Below, piece after piece: positions 28,999-38,574 of a stretch of 64,000 nt of DNA. How positions within the stretch are numbered: the stretch's first letter is position 1; every line of letters begins with the position of its first letter. The notes under the pieces are model-generated. The model was not told where the DNA came from and made no database searches. It saw only the letters and a program-made list of their open reading frames with translations. The stretch lies in contig NZ_CP137557.1 in the NCBI RefSeq assembly GCF_019249655.2, positions 743,501 through 807,500 on the forward strand. Reading direction: 5' to 3'. The DNA is from Segatella copri (GTDB lineage: Bacteria; Bacteroidota; Bacteroidia; Bacteroidales; Bacteroidaceae). The translations under genes and the position numbers were made by a program.

Positions 28999-29150
28999 TA
29001 TTTTTGTGCGCTCCGAAAAATAACGCGACTGGGTTGTGGAAATGGGGAAAATAAAATAGAGAAAAATAGAGTTAATAGAGAAAATAGAGAAAAAAAGAAT
29101 AAAATAGAGGAAATAAATAAAATAGAGAAAAATCAATCGCAATATAAGAA
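28999..29150 (+). promoter_or_regulatory. Purine permease promoter and purine-rich leader
   Basis: TATTTTTGT (28999-29007) fits the -7 consensus. The following leader contains six AATAGAG units between about 29054 and 29127, giving an A/G-rich, C-poor tract just before the ATG at 29151. I see no purine riboswitch fold. Confidence 0.45.
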
Positions 29151-30455
29151 ATGAATAAATTAAAAGCATTGTTGGGCTTCGACCCGAAGACTACTACGGT
29201 TAAGACTGAGTTGATAGCTGGTATGACAACCTTCTTGACCATGTGTTACATCCTGGCAGTAAACCCTACCATCCTTGCCACCACAGGCATGGACAAGGGC
29301 GCTCTCTTTACTGCCACAGCCATCGCTTCTGCCATCGCCACCTTCCTGCTGGCTTTCATGGCAAAACTGCCTTTTGCCCAGGCTCCCAGCATGGGACTGA
29401 ATGCCTTCTTCGCCTTCACCCTTTGTCAGGCAATGGGATTGACCTGGCAGCAGGCATTGGCAGTGTTGCTCGTAGAGGGTATCATCTTCCTTGCCATCAC
29501 CTTCCTCAATATCCGCGATAAGATATTGGAGTGTATTCCGAAGAACCTTCGATTCGCCATTTCGGCAGGTATTGGTATGTTTATCGCCTTTATCGGTTTG
29601 AAGAATGCGGGCATCATTACTGCCAATGCGGATACTTTCGTGCAGCTTGGCAAGTTTACACCAGTTAGTATCCTGGGTCTCATCAGCATCCTGCTCTGTG
29701 GCTGTCTGATGGCGAGAAGAGTGAAGGGCTCCCTGTTCATCGCCATCATCATCTCTACCTTGATTGGTATTCCGATGGGTGTAACCCAGTTCTCTGACAA
29801 CTGGATGCCGGTATCTACACCTCACAGCATTGCTCCAATCTTCTGCCAGTTCGATTTCTCGGGCTTCTTTACACCAAAGATGTTTATGGTGGTTTTCTCC
29901 CTGTTGCTTGTCAACATCTTCGATACCATCGGAACGGTGTTGGGACTGGTTTCCAAGTTGGGTATCAAGGAGAATGAAAAGGGTGAGATTCCGGGCGTAA
30001 AGGAGGCGATGATGAGTGATGCCATCGGTACCACAGCCGGTGCCCTGCTGGGTAGCTCTACCATTACCACTTATGTGGAGAGTGCTTCGGGAGTTGCCGA
30101 GGGTGGAAAGTCGGGTTTGACATCTTTCTTTGTGGGTTTGATGTTTATCCTGAGCATCTTTTTAGCTCCTATCTTCCTGCTGATTCCGAGTGCAGCCACC
30201 AGTGGCGCCCTGGTAATGGTGGGTGTATTGATGATTGATTCGTTCAAGAAGATTGAGTTGGAGGATATTTCAGAATCGTTCCCAGCCTTCATCACGATGA
30301 TTACGATGGTGCTCTGCTACAGCATCGCCGATGGCATCTGCCTCGGCATTCTGAGTTATGTATTGATCAAGATGATGGTGGGTAAGTTCAAGGATTTGAA
30401 TCTTACGCTCTATATCCTGAGCGTCTTCCTGCTCATCAATTATGCTTTCGGATAA
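29151..30455 (+). CDS. NCS2-family purine permease (AzgA/guanine-hypoxanthine type)
   Basis: A 434-residue inner-membrane protein with about 12-14 hydrophobic segments. Family signatures include GMTTFLTMCYILAVNP near residue 25, MGLNAFFAFT near 82, NIFDTIGTVLGLVSK near 262 and the SSTITTYVESASGVAEGGKSG segment near 305, which corresponds to the substrate-binding region of AzgA-type carriers. It should take up adenine, guanine or hypoxanthine by proton symport. It is monocistronic, with its own promoter and terminator, and has no evident link to the glycan genes around it. Confidence 0.92.
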   Translation: MNKLKALLGFDPKTTTVKTELIAGMTTFLTMCYILAVNPTILATTGMDKGALFTATAIASAIATFLLAFMAKLPFAQAPSMGLNAFFAFTLCQAMGLTWQQALAVLLVEGIIFLAITFLNIRDKILECIPKNLRFAISAGIGMFIAFIGLKNAGIITANADTFVQLGKFTPVSILGLISILLCGCLMARRVKGSLFIAIIISTLIGIPMGVTQFSDNWMPVSTPHSIAPIFCQFDFSGFFTPKMFMVVFSLLLVNIFDTIGTVLGLVSKLGIKENEKGEIPGVKEAMMSDAIGTTAGALLGSSTITTYVESASGVAEGGKSGLTSFFVGLMFILSIFLAPIFLLIPSAATSGALVMVGVLMIDSFKKIELEDISESFPAFITMITMVLCYSIADGICLGILSYVLIKMMVGKFKDLNLTLYILSVFLLINYAFG

Positions 30456-30477
30456 ATCAACGATAGATAAAACAATT

Positions 30478-30514
30478 GGCGGCAATCTGCATCACGCAGG
30501 TTGCCGCCTTCTTC
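30478..30514 (+). terminator. Terminator of the purine permease gene
   Basis: A stem GGCGGCAATCTGC / GCAGGTTGCCGCC with a 5-nt loop, followed by TTCTTCATTTCT. Confidence 0.85.
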
Positions 30515-30569
30515 ATTTCTAACTAACTATCTATCAACTATTCAAAAAATGTATCAATATATTGGGTAT

Positions 30570-30591
30570 ATCCAGGGCTGATGCCCTGGAT
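30570..30591 (-). terminator. Hairpin downstream of the GH51 gene
   Basis: A perfect 9-bp stem ATCCAGGGC / GCCCTGGAT with a 4-nt loop, 26 nt past the GH51 stop on the minus strand. It lacks a T run, so termination may be weak. Confidence 0.55.
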
Positions 30592-30617
30592 GTAGTTTGT
30601 TGTTTTAATCTTGTTGC

Positions 30618-33059
30618 TTACTTCAATCTGATGATGTTCAGAGAGCTAGCTGGAATCTCTACTGTGGCACCATTCTTTTCTGTAGTTACGTAATTTTCTA
30701 CAGGATAGATGTTGGTAGGATTATCGATGGTGTTCTCCTCTAAGCCGTTTTTGGCAGAAAGGCGAATGAGCTTGCCATCCTTAATCTCCTTGCCCTGAAG
30801 ATTGATCTTCGCTGTGGTGTGCTCGGTGCTGGTGTTGGCAATCTTCAGGATTACCTCGCCAGTCTTCTCATCGAGGGTGGCTGTAGAGAAGATACCAGGA
30901 AGGGTGTTCGCCTTCAACTTGGTGGCGAATACCTCCTTGCCATCCAACTTGGCATAGATGCTGTCGCCTACCACCTTCAGCTCGATATCATACCACTTGC
31001 CGGTTTCAATCTTGCCTGGACAGGTAGCAATCTGGCTCTTGGCACCATTCACGATCGACTCCACGCCGTGCTGGGTGTTGTTCCAGCCACCAAGGTTCAA
31101 CCAGCAGTAGTTGTTCTTATCCACGTAGTTGAAGATGATGAGGAAACCTTCGTTTCCGGCATCTTTCTTCGCGCGTACCTTATATATATAACCGTTGCTG
31201 GTAATCTCGCCCGGATTCAGACGGATGCAGCTTTCCTCGTTGCTGGTCTGCTTGATGAGGCTGCCGTCTGCCTTCCACTGTCCACGGATATCGGTAGGCA
31301 ACTCCTGCATCGTCATTGGCAGTGCCTTGCCGTTCTCATCGCTGTAGCCCTTGTCCTCGAAAGAAACCTGGGTGCCCCATGTTCCCATACCCACACGGCA
31401 GATGGCTGGCTTCACCTGGGTCTGCTCATACTTGTATGGATTCTCCTGGTTCACCTTCAATACACGGGTACCGATGTTGTTCGCCATCACGTTCTGAACG
31501 TAGTAAGATGGAGTTCCGAATACCTTATCAGATGTATATTGAATCATGTCCGGTGCCCACATACGGTTGTTGAGGTTGGCGAAGATAGGAGCGTAGGATG
31601 CCATGGTCACGATGTCGGAGTTGTTCTCGATGCCCATCATATAGACAGCCTCACCGAGTGCTGCATCGAGCGAACCCATATTGCCGAAGCCCTGGGTTAC
31701 GGCATATTCGCCTACATAAATCTCGCTGCCCTTGCGGTCGTAGTTATCATACTTGTTGAAGTTCTCGGCAAACCAGGCTGGGTTTCTGTAGTAGTGCTCA
31801 TCGAGCAGTTCCACGCTCTCCTGGCTTTCCCACTTAGGGTTGTCATCGCCCCAGGCTACCACGTTGCCGATGAGGTGCATCTTAGGATATTTCGCCAATA
31901 CGGCATCCTTGAACTTCTTGAAGCGCTCGTAGTAATGGTCGCTCTGCTGGCGAGGGTCTGGCTGGTTGTTCTCATTACCAATCTCCAGATATTCGATGTT
32001 GTATGGTTCCGGATGACCATTCTTGGCACGCAGGGCACCATATTTAGAGGTAACAGGACCGTTGGCATACTCCAGGGCATTCATGCACTCGTCAATCCAA
32101 GGCTGGATGCTATCTACCGGAGTCATGCCGCCGTGCCACAAACCTACGTTTACTACATAGAGAGGCTTGGCGTTCAAATCCTCAGCCAACTGCAGATACT
32201 CATCGAATCCCATACCGTCGCTGGTGCGGTAACGCCAGTTCACGTTCTTATGTCCCGGACGCTCTTCGATAGGACCGATGGTCTTCTCCCAGTGGAATGC
32301 ATTCTCAGGAGACTCCTGTCCCTCTACGTAGCAACCGCCTGGGAAGCGGACGAACTTAGGATGGATGTTATAGAGAAGCTGAGCCAAATCAGGGCGCAAG
32401 CCGTTCTCGCGATTCTTGAAAGTAGGAGGGAAGAGGCTTACCACATCCAGAACGATGGTACCCTTTCCGTTGGCTACGAGTTCAAACTGTGCCTTTGCAT
32501 CGTTGGCATTGGCTGTGAGTTCTGCTGTATATTTAGTCCACTTCTTGCCAACCTTGGCATTAAGTGCAGTTTCTGCATACACCTTGTCGCCCTTGGCGTT
32601 GGTGAGTCGAGCCTTCAATCCGCCTTTGTAGCTACCCTTTGCCCAGAAAGAGAGCTTATAGGTTCTGCCCTGAACGGCGTTGATGCCCCAGAAACCCTCG
32701 TTGATGAGAGAGGCTGTGGCAGCAGGCTTTGTCGCAATGGTAAGCTGGAGAGCCTTGCCCTGTGCATTGTTGAGCAGACCCTTGTTGATGAGTTGTGTCT
32801 GGATCTTTGCACCTTCCTGAGCCGCAGTCTTCCAGGTAGGGATGTTCTTGTCATCATCCTCAAAGGAGCGGTTGCTGATGAGTTCGGCATAGAGACCGCC
32901 ATCGGCAGCATGGTTGATATCCTCGAAGAAGATACCATATAAATTAGGTGAAACCTTGACGCCTGGATTTGAGGCATCTACATGGATGGTTACTTGGGCG
33001 TTGGCAGCCAGCGTTGTGGCGAGCACAGTCGAAAGCAAAAACTGTCTTTTCTTATTCAT
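30618..33059 (-). CDS. GH51 alpha-L-arabinofuranosidase (exported, multi-domain)
   Basis: An 813-residue enzyme starting MNKKRQFLLS, with a signal peptide ending near LAANAQ; an in-frame ATG two codons upstream (33065) is an alternative. A CBM4-like beta domain (about 70-225) precedes the GH51 barrel. EIGNENN carries the acid/base Glu and YVGEYAV the nucleophile Glu. A concanavalin-like insertion lies near 600-720 (GFLIIFNYVDKNNYCWLNLGGW), with a C-terminal beta domain after it. It removes arabinofuranose side chains from arabinan or arabinoxylan. Although about 2 kb past the arabinan locus and on the other strand, its promoter shares that locus's TCCACC geometry. Its first 10 codons are duplicated at 45.5 kb. 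Confidence 0.93.
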   Translation of the reverse strand: MNKKRQFLLSTVLATTLAANAQVTIHVDASNPGVKVSPNLYGIFFEDINHAADGGLYAELISNRSFEDDDKNIPTWKTAAQEGAKIQTQLINKGLLNNAQGKALQLTIATKPAATASLINEGFWGINAVQGRTYKLSFWAKGSYKGGLKARLTNAKGDKVYAETALNAKVGKKWTKYTAELTANANDAKAQFELVANGKGTIVLDVVSLFPPTFKNRENGLRPDLAQLLYNIHPKFVRFPGGCYVEGQESPENAFHWEKTIGPIEERPGHKNVNWRYRTSDGMGFDEYLQLAEDLNAKPLYVVNVGLWHGGMTPVDSIQPWIDECMNALEYANGPVTSKYGALRAKNGHPEPYNIEYLEIGNENNQPDPRQQSDHYYERFKKFKDAVLAKYPKMHLIGNVVAWGDDNPKWESQESVELLDEHYYRNPAWFAENFNKYDNYDRKGSEIYVGEYAVTQGFGNMGSLDAALGEAVYMMGIENNSDIVTMASYAPIFANLNNRMWAPDMIQYTSDKVFGTPSYYVQNVMANNIGTRVLKVNQENPYKYEQTQVKPAICRVGMGTWGTQVSFEDKGYSDENGKALPMTMQELPTDIRGQWKADGSLIKQTSNEESCIRLNPGEITSNGYIYKVRAKKDAGNEGFLIIFNYVDKNNYCWLNLGGWNNTQHGVESIVNGAKSQIATCPGKIETGKWYDIELKVVGDSIYAKLDGKEVFATKLKANTLPGIFSTATLDEKTGEVILKIANTSTEHTTAKINLQGKEIKDGKLIRLSAKNGLEENTIDNPTNIYPVENYVTTEKNGATVEIPASSLNIIRLK

Positions 33060-33171
33060 TGTCATTAATTGTTTATTTTCAGGTTTGTTTTTATTTTGTT
33101 GCTTGTTATTTGCTGGTAGTATGAAGCTGCAGCTTTTGGAAGTTACTTCCTGCTGCGATTCATACACAGCT

Positions 33172-33209
33172 GCAAAAGTACACAAAATATACAGAAAAGA
33201 GGTGGACAA
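33172..33209 (-). promoter_or_regulatory. GH51 promoter with TCCACC box
   Basis: On the minus strand, TTTGTCCACC (from 33210 down) is followed by 20 nt and TACTTTTGC (33180-33172). The spacing and both elements are the same as at the arabinan susC promoter. A second TCCACC (33236) lies 30 nt further upstream but belongs to a terminator stem. Confidence 0.65.
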
Positions 33210-33226
33210 AACGGAGAATATAGTGT

Positions 33227-33260
33227 AAAAGGTGGATTTTCTGCTGAAAATCCACCTTTT
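33227..33260 (-). terminator. Terminator of the fimbrial operon
   Basis: Perfect 14-bp arms AAAAGGTGGATTTT / AAAATCCACCTTTT around a 6-nt loop, 50 nt past the last fimbrial gene. The T-rich stem ends make it potentially bidirectional. Confidence 0.85.
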
Positions 33261-33309
33261 TATCTCTCTGCAGGTTGATTAGTACGCTAGTATCATAATT
33301 CGCTTTCGT

Positions 33310-35691
33310 TTATTCCAGAATCAGGCGTATTGGCATCGCCTTGTAGCGGCCATTGTTATTGCCGTTGCTACCACTCACGAATCTCATATTGGATAATCCT
33401 ATCCTCTTGTTGTAAACATCAAAGTATCTATACCAGAAACCATATTCAGGACTATCGGCACTGAAGCCCTGCGTACCTGACAGCAAAGTCTTGGTCCAGA
33501 GATTCACATGGATAGGGTTCTTATGGCTCTCGCCCTCCAAGAATCCACCCATAGGCAGATAGATGTATGGCAACTCGGAATCCACCGTCTTGATACGCAC
33601 GCAGTTGTAGGTTTCTCCTAACGATGTGGACTGTGGTACCACCTCCAGATTGCCTGCATTAACTAATTCTTCGAACACGGCATCAGTTGGAATGGTATAG
33701 CCTGTTGGTGCCAAGGTGCTGGAGAGATCCTGAGTGGCATCGCTGGTGCTCTTTTTTTCAGAGATACAGAAATAGCCACCAATGGCTTTGTTGTTCTTTT
33801 CCAGTGCCACCACATCTGGGGCATAGTAACCATTGTTGGATGCACCTAGGTTGCGGTCTAACATATAATAAGTAGTGGTGGTTTCATCGGCCTTCTTTCC
33901 CTGTACCTTTACCACACCATAATAGAACCAGCCCTTCACCTTCTTCGTGTTATCCCCGTTTTCTGTCAGCTGATAATCAGTATATATCTTGGAAGACTCA
34001 TCTATCTTATGGAAGATACCAGTATGATAAACAGGATAGGTGATCTTGATGCCAGCCTTGTTGATGATGGTAAATGAAGACTTCCACAAATCCTTGCTTG
34101 CCGTAGTATTGGTAAGGCTTACCTTCCATTTACCATTATCTTCTTCCACATTGATTTTATTATCCTTTTTAATAATAATATCTTTATCTAGTTTAGGGAT
34201 AAGATACGTGATATTTGCTGTTCCCACGCAGAAATGCAAACCATCATTTCTCACAGCCCCTTGCATTTCTTCAGGAGTGATGCCTTGCACATCCTCGTCC
34301 AACCATTTGAAATAGTTGGGAGCTACGGGGGAGTTATTATACTGCATGGTAACGGTTCTATCAGGATCTTCTTTTCTGAAATCGAAGCCCGTCTGCTTGA
34401 TGGTTATATCAAGAGAAAGGTCGCCAGAAGTAACGGTGATGGTTCCTGTACGTGGATTCTCTGATTGGTTATTCTTTTTAAGCGTAAGCTTCAAGGTATA
34501 TTTCTTGCCTTTAGAAGATCTGCTTGTCTCTGATATATCATTCTCGGTCTCTTGCTGCCAAGCGGTTATCCAAGCATTATTTTCCTTGACACCATATAGC
34601 TTACCATCACTACTCGTTGCCTTTGGCAAGGTAGTAACAATGGTTACGGTAGCCTCTGTTGTGTTTGCATTTATCTCCTGATAATCGCTCACTCCCAGTT
34701 CATAGTCTTTGCAAGCTATCATTTGGGTGATTTCAGGGTTATCGTCCCGCACCTCTACTTCCAGTCTATTCTCTGGCTGACTCTTCTTAGCCTCATCAAT
34801 CGTAGAGAAGCCATAGTCGTTTACCTTGGTTACCTTGATGGTATAATGGTGGTTGCGGAGCAAGGCATATTGGGCCTTTTTGTCATTCTTGTAGAGTGCC
34901 ACCTTATAATATCCTTCTCTATAATCTTCTTCTTCACTTTTCTTATATTTCGCCTTGATGATCACCATTGCCTTGCCTGCAGAAGTTTCATTTACTGCCA
35001 CGGTGGTTGCGGTACCGCCGCCCAATGGGTTGGCTTCCTCACTGAGATCAGTAGATTCTGCCAAGTCATCGGTCGTAGGCTCAATATATTTGGCAGGAGC
35101 TATGGCTGCCTTGTTTGCCATGTTATAGACGTACAAGCCTGCATTGGTGAAATTACTCTGGATGCTATTGTCTATCTCCAAACTAATCTTGGCGCATTGG
35201 CGCAACATCGTCACAGAAGGATTAGCTTCCAAAAGTTTATCTATTGAAATTTCACCCCAGCAAATAGGGGCATCAAGCTGAGGGTCTCTCTCCTTAGCAG
35301 CAGTGAGAGACTGCAAGTCTTGTGCCTCGCTCTCCGTCATGTCGCTGGCATTGGCTACAAGATGTACATTCTTGGTACCAGCAGGTACATTGGTTATCTT
35401 TACCTTGTAGCTGCCATCAGACTGCTGTGATAAGGTAGAATTGCAATCTGCCTTGCCTAAGTATTCGTTATTATCTCCATAGAACACAGCGCAGAGCGAT
35501 TTGACTGTCTCCGAGGTCCCCGCTCTTGTACCAATCTGTTGCTTGGTGAAGTTGGTCAATTGAAGGGTCAAGACAAGTCCCTCGGCAGGGATTTCATCCC
35601 CGCCGAGTCCGATAGCCTCCATCGTATCCTTGCAGGAAACAAGGCTGAGGAGCAATCCTATCCATATCATTAAATGTTTGATCTTCTTCAT
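33310..35691 (-). CDS. Fimbrial-operon lipoprotein with fimbrillin-like, BACON-like and C-terminal FISUMP-like domains
   Basis: A 793-residue lipoprotein (lipobox SLVSC, Cys20), last gene of the fimbrial operon. An N-terminal fimbrillin-like domain (about 35-310: IPAEGLVLTLQLTNF, ITNVPAGTKNVHLVANASD) leads to an Ig/BACON-like segment (about 330-440: ITVTSGDLSLDITIKQTGF). The C-terminal 200 residues resemble the Fibrobacter-type major paralogous domain (YYMLDRNLGASN, GYTIPTDAVFEEL, YIYLPMGGF, RYKAMPIRLI). Such large end-of-operon proteins are often fimbrial tip or accessory subunits; which one applies here is inference. Confidence 0.72.
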   Translation of the reverse strand: MKKIKHLMIWIGLLLSLVSCKDTMEAIGLGGDEIPAEGLVLTLQLTNFTKQQIGTRAGTSETVKSLCAVFYGDNNEYLGKADCNSTLSQQSDGSYKVKITNVPAGTKNVHLVANASDMTESEAQDLQSLTAAKERDPQLDAPICWGEISIDKLLEANPSVTMLRQCAKISLEIDNSIQSNFTNAGLYVYNMANKAAIAPAKYIEPTTDDLAESTDLSEEANPLGGGTATTVAVNETSAGKAMVIIKAKYKKSEEEDYREGYYKVALYKNDKKAQYALLRNHHYTIKVTKVNDYGFSTIDEAKKSQPENRLEVEVRDDNPEITQMIACKDYELGVSDYQEINANTTEATVTIVTTLPKATSSDGKLYGVKENNAWITAWQQETENDISETSRSSKGKKYTLKLTLKKNNQSENPRTGTITVTSGDLSLDITIKQTGFDFRKEDPDRTVTMQYNNSPVAPNYFKWLDEDVQGITPEEMQGAVRNDGLHFCVGTANITYLIPKLDKDIIIKKDNKINVEEDNGKWKVSLTNTTASKDLWKSSFTIINKAGIKITYPVYHTGIFHKIDESSKIYTDYQLTENGDNTKKVKGWFYYGVVKVQGKKADETTTTYYMLDRNLGASNNGYYAPDVVALEKNNKAIGGYFCISEKKSTSDATQDLSSTLAPTGYTIPTDAVFEELVNAGNLEVVPQSTSLGETYNCVRIKTVDSELPYIYLPMGGFLEGESHKNPIHVNLWTKTLLSGTQGFSADSPEYGFWYRYFDVYNKRIGLSNMRFVSGSNGNNNGRYKAMPIRLILE

Positions 35692-35748
35692 TGCTTAAAC
35701 TGATTTATAACAGTGTTCAAATCTGATACTAATCTTATTTATTTCACA

Positions 35749-38514
35749 TCAGAATGGCTTGCCAGCGTGCCAAGAGGAGCCATCGTAATAACCTGTGTCA
35801 CTATGCTTCTCATAGCTGTTGCCATTGAAAAGCAGGACGCCTTGTTCATCATTATCGGCTTTTTTGATTCTGATGTCCTTCTCGTGGTTTCCCTTAACAG
35901 CCTTGAGGGTAATCACAGTCTTATACCAACCATTATTCAAATTCTCGCATGACCAACTTTTACCCGCTGTATCATAGATGGTAAAAGACTCGCGCTCTTT
36001 ATTATTGTCATCACCATTTTTGCCATTGGCGACACCATATACATTGAACCATCCGTAAGTCTGGAATTTGGTGTAAATGGTAAACTTGATGTTCTCAATA
36101 GTTGGCATGACATCATATATGTTCCAAATAGGATCTGATGTTGGAACATAGACAATCCAACCCTCTCGATCCTCATAGTCGAAGAGAGGAATACCTGGTT
36201 CCAAGTGGTGAGGGCAACGATGAAGCGTATAACCTACGTTCGTATTGTGATTGTTACTGAACATAATCAATGTTTCACCAGGCTTGATGGGTTTTGTTCC
36301 CGTAGCTCCAAAATCTGTATTTTCCGCCTTGACATCCTTCTTGAAGTCCTTGTAATACCACCCCACATTCGTATTATCCGGATTCATTTTATCACCAGGC
36401 CAGTTTCCTGTAAATTTCCAAACAGGAGAGTTGACTTCATTTCCAGTAGTCTCACCAATCTGGGTATAGACATAGACATAATGATTGTCTGGTTGAGATG
36501 TGTAAATTCGGTTCTTATCCCATGCAGATTCAAACCATCCATCTGCCCAGTTGGTATTTCCATTAAAAGTCTCTTCCTTTTTTTCTTCAAGTGTACCCTC
36601 ATAATTATCAGTTCCATTACCTCCTTTATAATGTGCGCGGTCGTTGATGGCACGGAAGTTGATACGATAGTTACCTACGGCAGGCTTTACCGTTACCTTG
36701 ATTTTCTTGACAAAGTCGAAGCCTTCTGCAGGTTCCTTTGGCTGCACAGTGAGGTAATGTACAGTCGTGGTAATAGGGTCACTGGTTGCCACAATCTTGA
36801 AGGTTCCTTCTGGAGTATAAGGATTGTCACAAGATGCCTGAATGGTTGACTTGCCTACGGTGGAGGTTACGTTATTGGTGAAAACCAAACCGCCGAGGTT
36901 GGTCTTAAACTGTACTATCTTGGTGTTGTTGTCGCTACCCCAATAGATGGTTACTTCCTGTGGATTTACCTCAAAATAAGGAGAGGCATCATAGGCTACA
37001 TCGAGATACTTCCTGATGTTACCTGCCTTAATCCAAACCTTTGCCGTACCCTTGTAGTTGCCTTTATAGTCGGAGAACTGAATGTCCTTGTTGATGTTGA
37101 ATGTGATTCTATGATTCTTCATTGCATCTAGCTTGCTCAACACAATCACATCTTTCTCACCACTGGATGTTGTTACCTTTTCATCGCAACCGAAATTAGC
37201 CTCTGTCAGCATTACGTTCGACTTATAGTCGATGGAGTCTGCCGTGGTAGATGTTACGCTCGCCTTCGTCTTGCTTACCCACAAAGTAGTATGGTTGAAG
37301 TCGGCATCTATCGTTACAGGAGTCCAGTCCTTTACGCTCACATTACAGTCGAGGGTCGCGTTTCCCAGACTCTTGATGTTGCCGATAATCTCGTAGTAGG
37401 TGCCACGAGGGAAGGTTGGAAGCTCTGTAGTAGAACTTTCATTCTGCTTGTGACCTAATGGAATGATATACTTGTTGTCGATATTTCCATTGATGCTTCC
37501 TCCAATAGCCAGTCGTGACTGCTGGGAAGCATTGGCGATGTATCTCTCCGGCAAATAGTAAGTACCCTGGAAAAGCCATTTGGCTGCGGCGTTTGTTGGA
37601 TTGGCAGAGCCTGTTACTCCTTTTTTAAGGGTGATTACATCTTGGTCGTTTATATTTGCGTTATCATCATTTCGTGTCCACGCATCACCTTGATAGTAAA
37701 GGCCATTGCTGTTGCTGGTAGAGTTAACCTCATATTCCTTGCTATCAAAGCCTTTTGCATAGTCATCAGAAACCTGAGACTGGCTGAATTTTCCGTCCCA
37801 GCAGAGAGAAGTGCTTGGAGATAACTGCTGCGCAAGAATGTTCTTGATTGAAAAACTTTTGCCGCTGAATACAGTTGCTTCAGCAGGATCGAAAATGAGA
37901 TTCAACTTTACCTTGACACAGGTGAACTTCAGATTTGCGATAACAGTTGCTGATTTATCTGTTGCCTTGATTTCTGTTTCTTCAGTTTTGCCGTTGATAT
38001 CCTTTGGCTCGTATATCATCGGGATATTCGTGCAAACAGGCATACCTGGCTTTGTTCCGAAACCATAATTCAGTATTTCCTTTTTGAGATCATCTTCTTT
38101 CTCAATAGTCTGATTGCTCAATACATCACTCATATTGGCAACTACATAAATATGATAAGTTCCTGGCTCGATGGTGAGCTGGTAATTGGCAATGTTCTCA
38201 TCCAGCATCATGCTTGCCAATGGCGCAGGAAGATTCTCTGCTACCAGCTTTCCGTGATTATTTACAGGAAAGGCGTAGAGGCGAAGATCATTGATCTGGC
38301 ATTCATCTACTGTGGCATTATAGGTAGGTACATCAGAGGAACTGCCGCTGAAAGCCTTGCCGTTCGCACTGAGCACGGTTGGTACCAGCACGTGCAGGTT
38401 GCTTGACGAGTTGGGGGTATATCCGTTACCCTCCAACTCGTCATTACAACTAACTGCAAATAAACTAGTCAACAACCAAACTATGAAACCTATATAGATA
38501 TGAAATCTTCTCAT
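35749..38514 (-). CDS. Large fimbrial-operon lipoprotein with putative starch-binding (CBM26-like) C-terminal modules
   Basis: A 921-residue lipoprotein from MRRFHIY (lipobox FAVSC); an in-frame ATG nine codons upstream is possible. The first 400 residues look like a DUF4906-type fimbrial accessory protein (LTIEPGTYHIYVVANMSD, YYEIIGNIKSLGN). Ig-like segments follow (about 400-620). Near 665-765 is VYVYTQIG...VWKFTGNWPGDKM...VGWYYKDF...LIMFSNN, the pattern of CBM25/26 starch-binding modules. A second, weaker copy lies near 805-915 (IKFTIYTKFQTYGWFNVYG...NNGWYKTVITL...GVLLFNG). It could be a tip adhesin that binds starch. The module call is by motif and needs a profile search. Confidence 0.65.
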   Translation of the reverse strand: MRRFHIYIGFIVWLLTSLFAVSCNDELEGNGYTPNSSSNLHVLVPTVLSANGKAFSGSSSDVPTYNATVDECQINDLRLYAFPVNNHGKLVAENLPAPLASMMLDENIANYQLTIEPGTYHIYVVANMSDVLSNQTIEKEDDLKKEILNYGFGTKPGMPVCTNIPMIYEPKDINGKTEETEIKATDKSATVIANLKFTCVKVKLNLIFDPAEATVFSGKSFSIKNILAQQLSPSTSLCWDGKFSQSQVSDDYAKGFDSKEYEVNSTSNSNGLYYQGDAWTRNDDNANINDQDVITLKKGVTGSANPTNAAAKWLFQGTYYLPERYIANASQQSRLAIGGSINGNIDNKYIIPLGHKQNESSTTELPTFPRGTYYEIIGNIKSLGNATLDCNVSVKDWTPVTIDADFNHTTLWVSKTKASVTSTTADSIDYKSNVMLTEANFGCDEKVTTSSGEKDVIVLSKLDAMKNHRITFNINKDIQFSDYKGNYKGTAKVWIKAGNIRKYLDVAYDASPYFEVNPQEVTIYWGSDNNTKIVQFKTNLGGLVFTNNVTSTVGKSTIQASCDNPYTPEGTFKIVATSDPITTTVHYLTVQPKEPAEGFDFVKKIKVTVKPAVGNYRINFRAINDRAHYKGGNGTDNYEGTLEEKKEETFNGNTNWADGWFESAWDKNRIYTSQPDNHYVYVYTQIGETTGNEVNSPVWKFTGNWPGDKMNPDNTNVGWYYKDFKKDVKAENTDFGATGTKPIKPGETLIMFSNNHNTNVGYTLHRCPHHLEPGIPLFDYEDREGWIVYVPTSDPIWNIYDVMPTIENIKFTIYTKFQTYGWFNVYGVANGKNGDDNNKERESFTIYDTAGKSWSCENLNNGWYKTVITLKAVKGNHEKDIRIKKADNDEQGVLLFNGNSYEKHSDTGYYDGSSWHAGKPF

Positions 38515-38574
38515 GATAACTTTACCTTTTACTTTTTCCATCTCGATGCTTCCATCTCGATGAATGATTTACGA

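Noticed and set aside
28511..29150. CRISPR array or MITE in the repeat-rich gap
   Set aside because: Repeats are palindromic arms and short heptamers without regular spacers, cas genes or clear target duplications.
29008..29150. Purine riboswitch before the permease gene
   Set aside because: The leader is a low-complexity purine tract; the conserved three-way junction elements of purine aptamers are not present.
33227..33240. A second TCCACC box for the GH51 promoter at 33231-33236
   Set aside because: It is part of a perfect terminator stem of the opposing fimbrial operon, and its 30-bp spacing differs from the 20-21 bp seen at susC.
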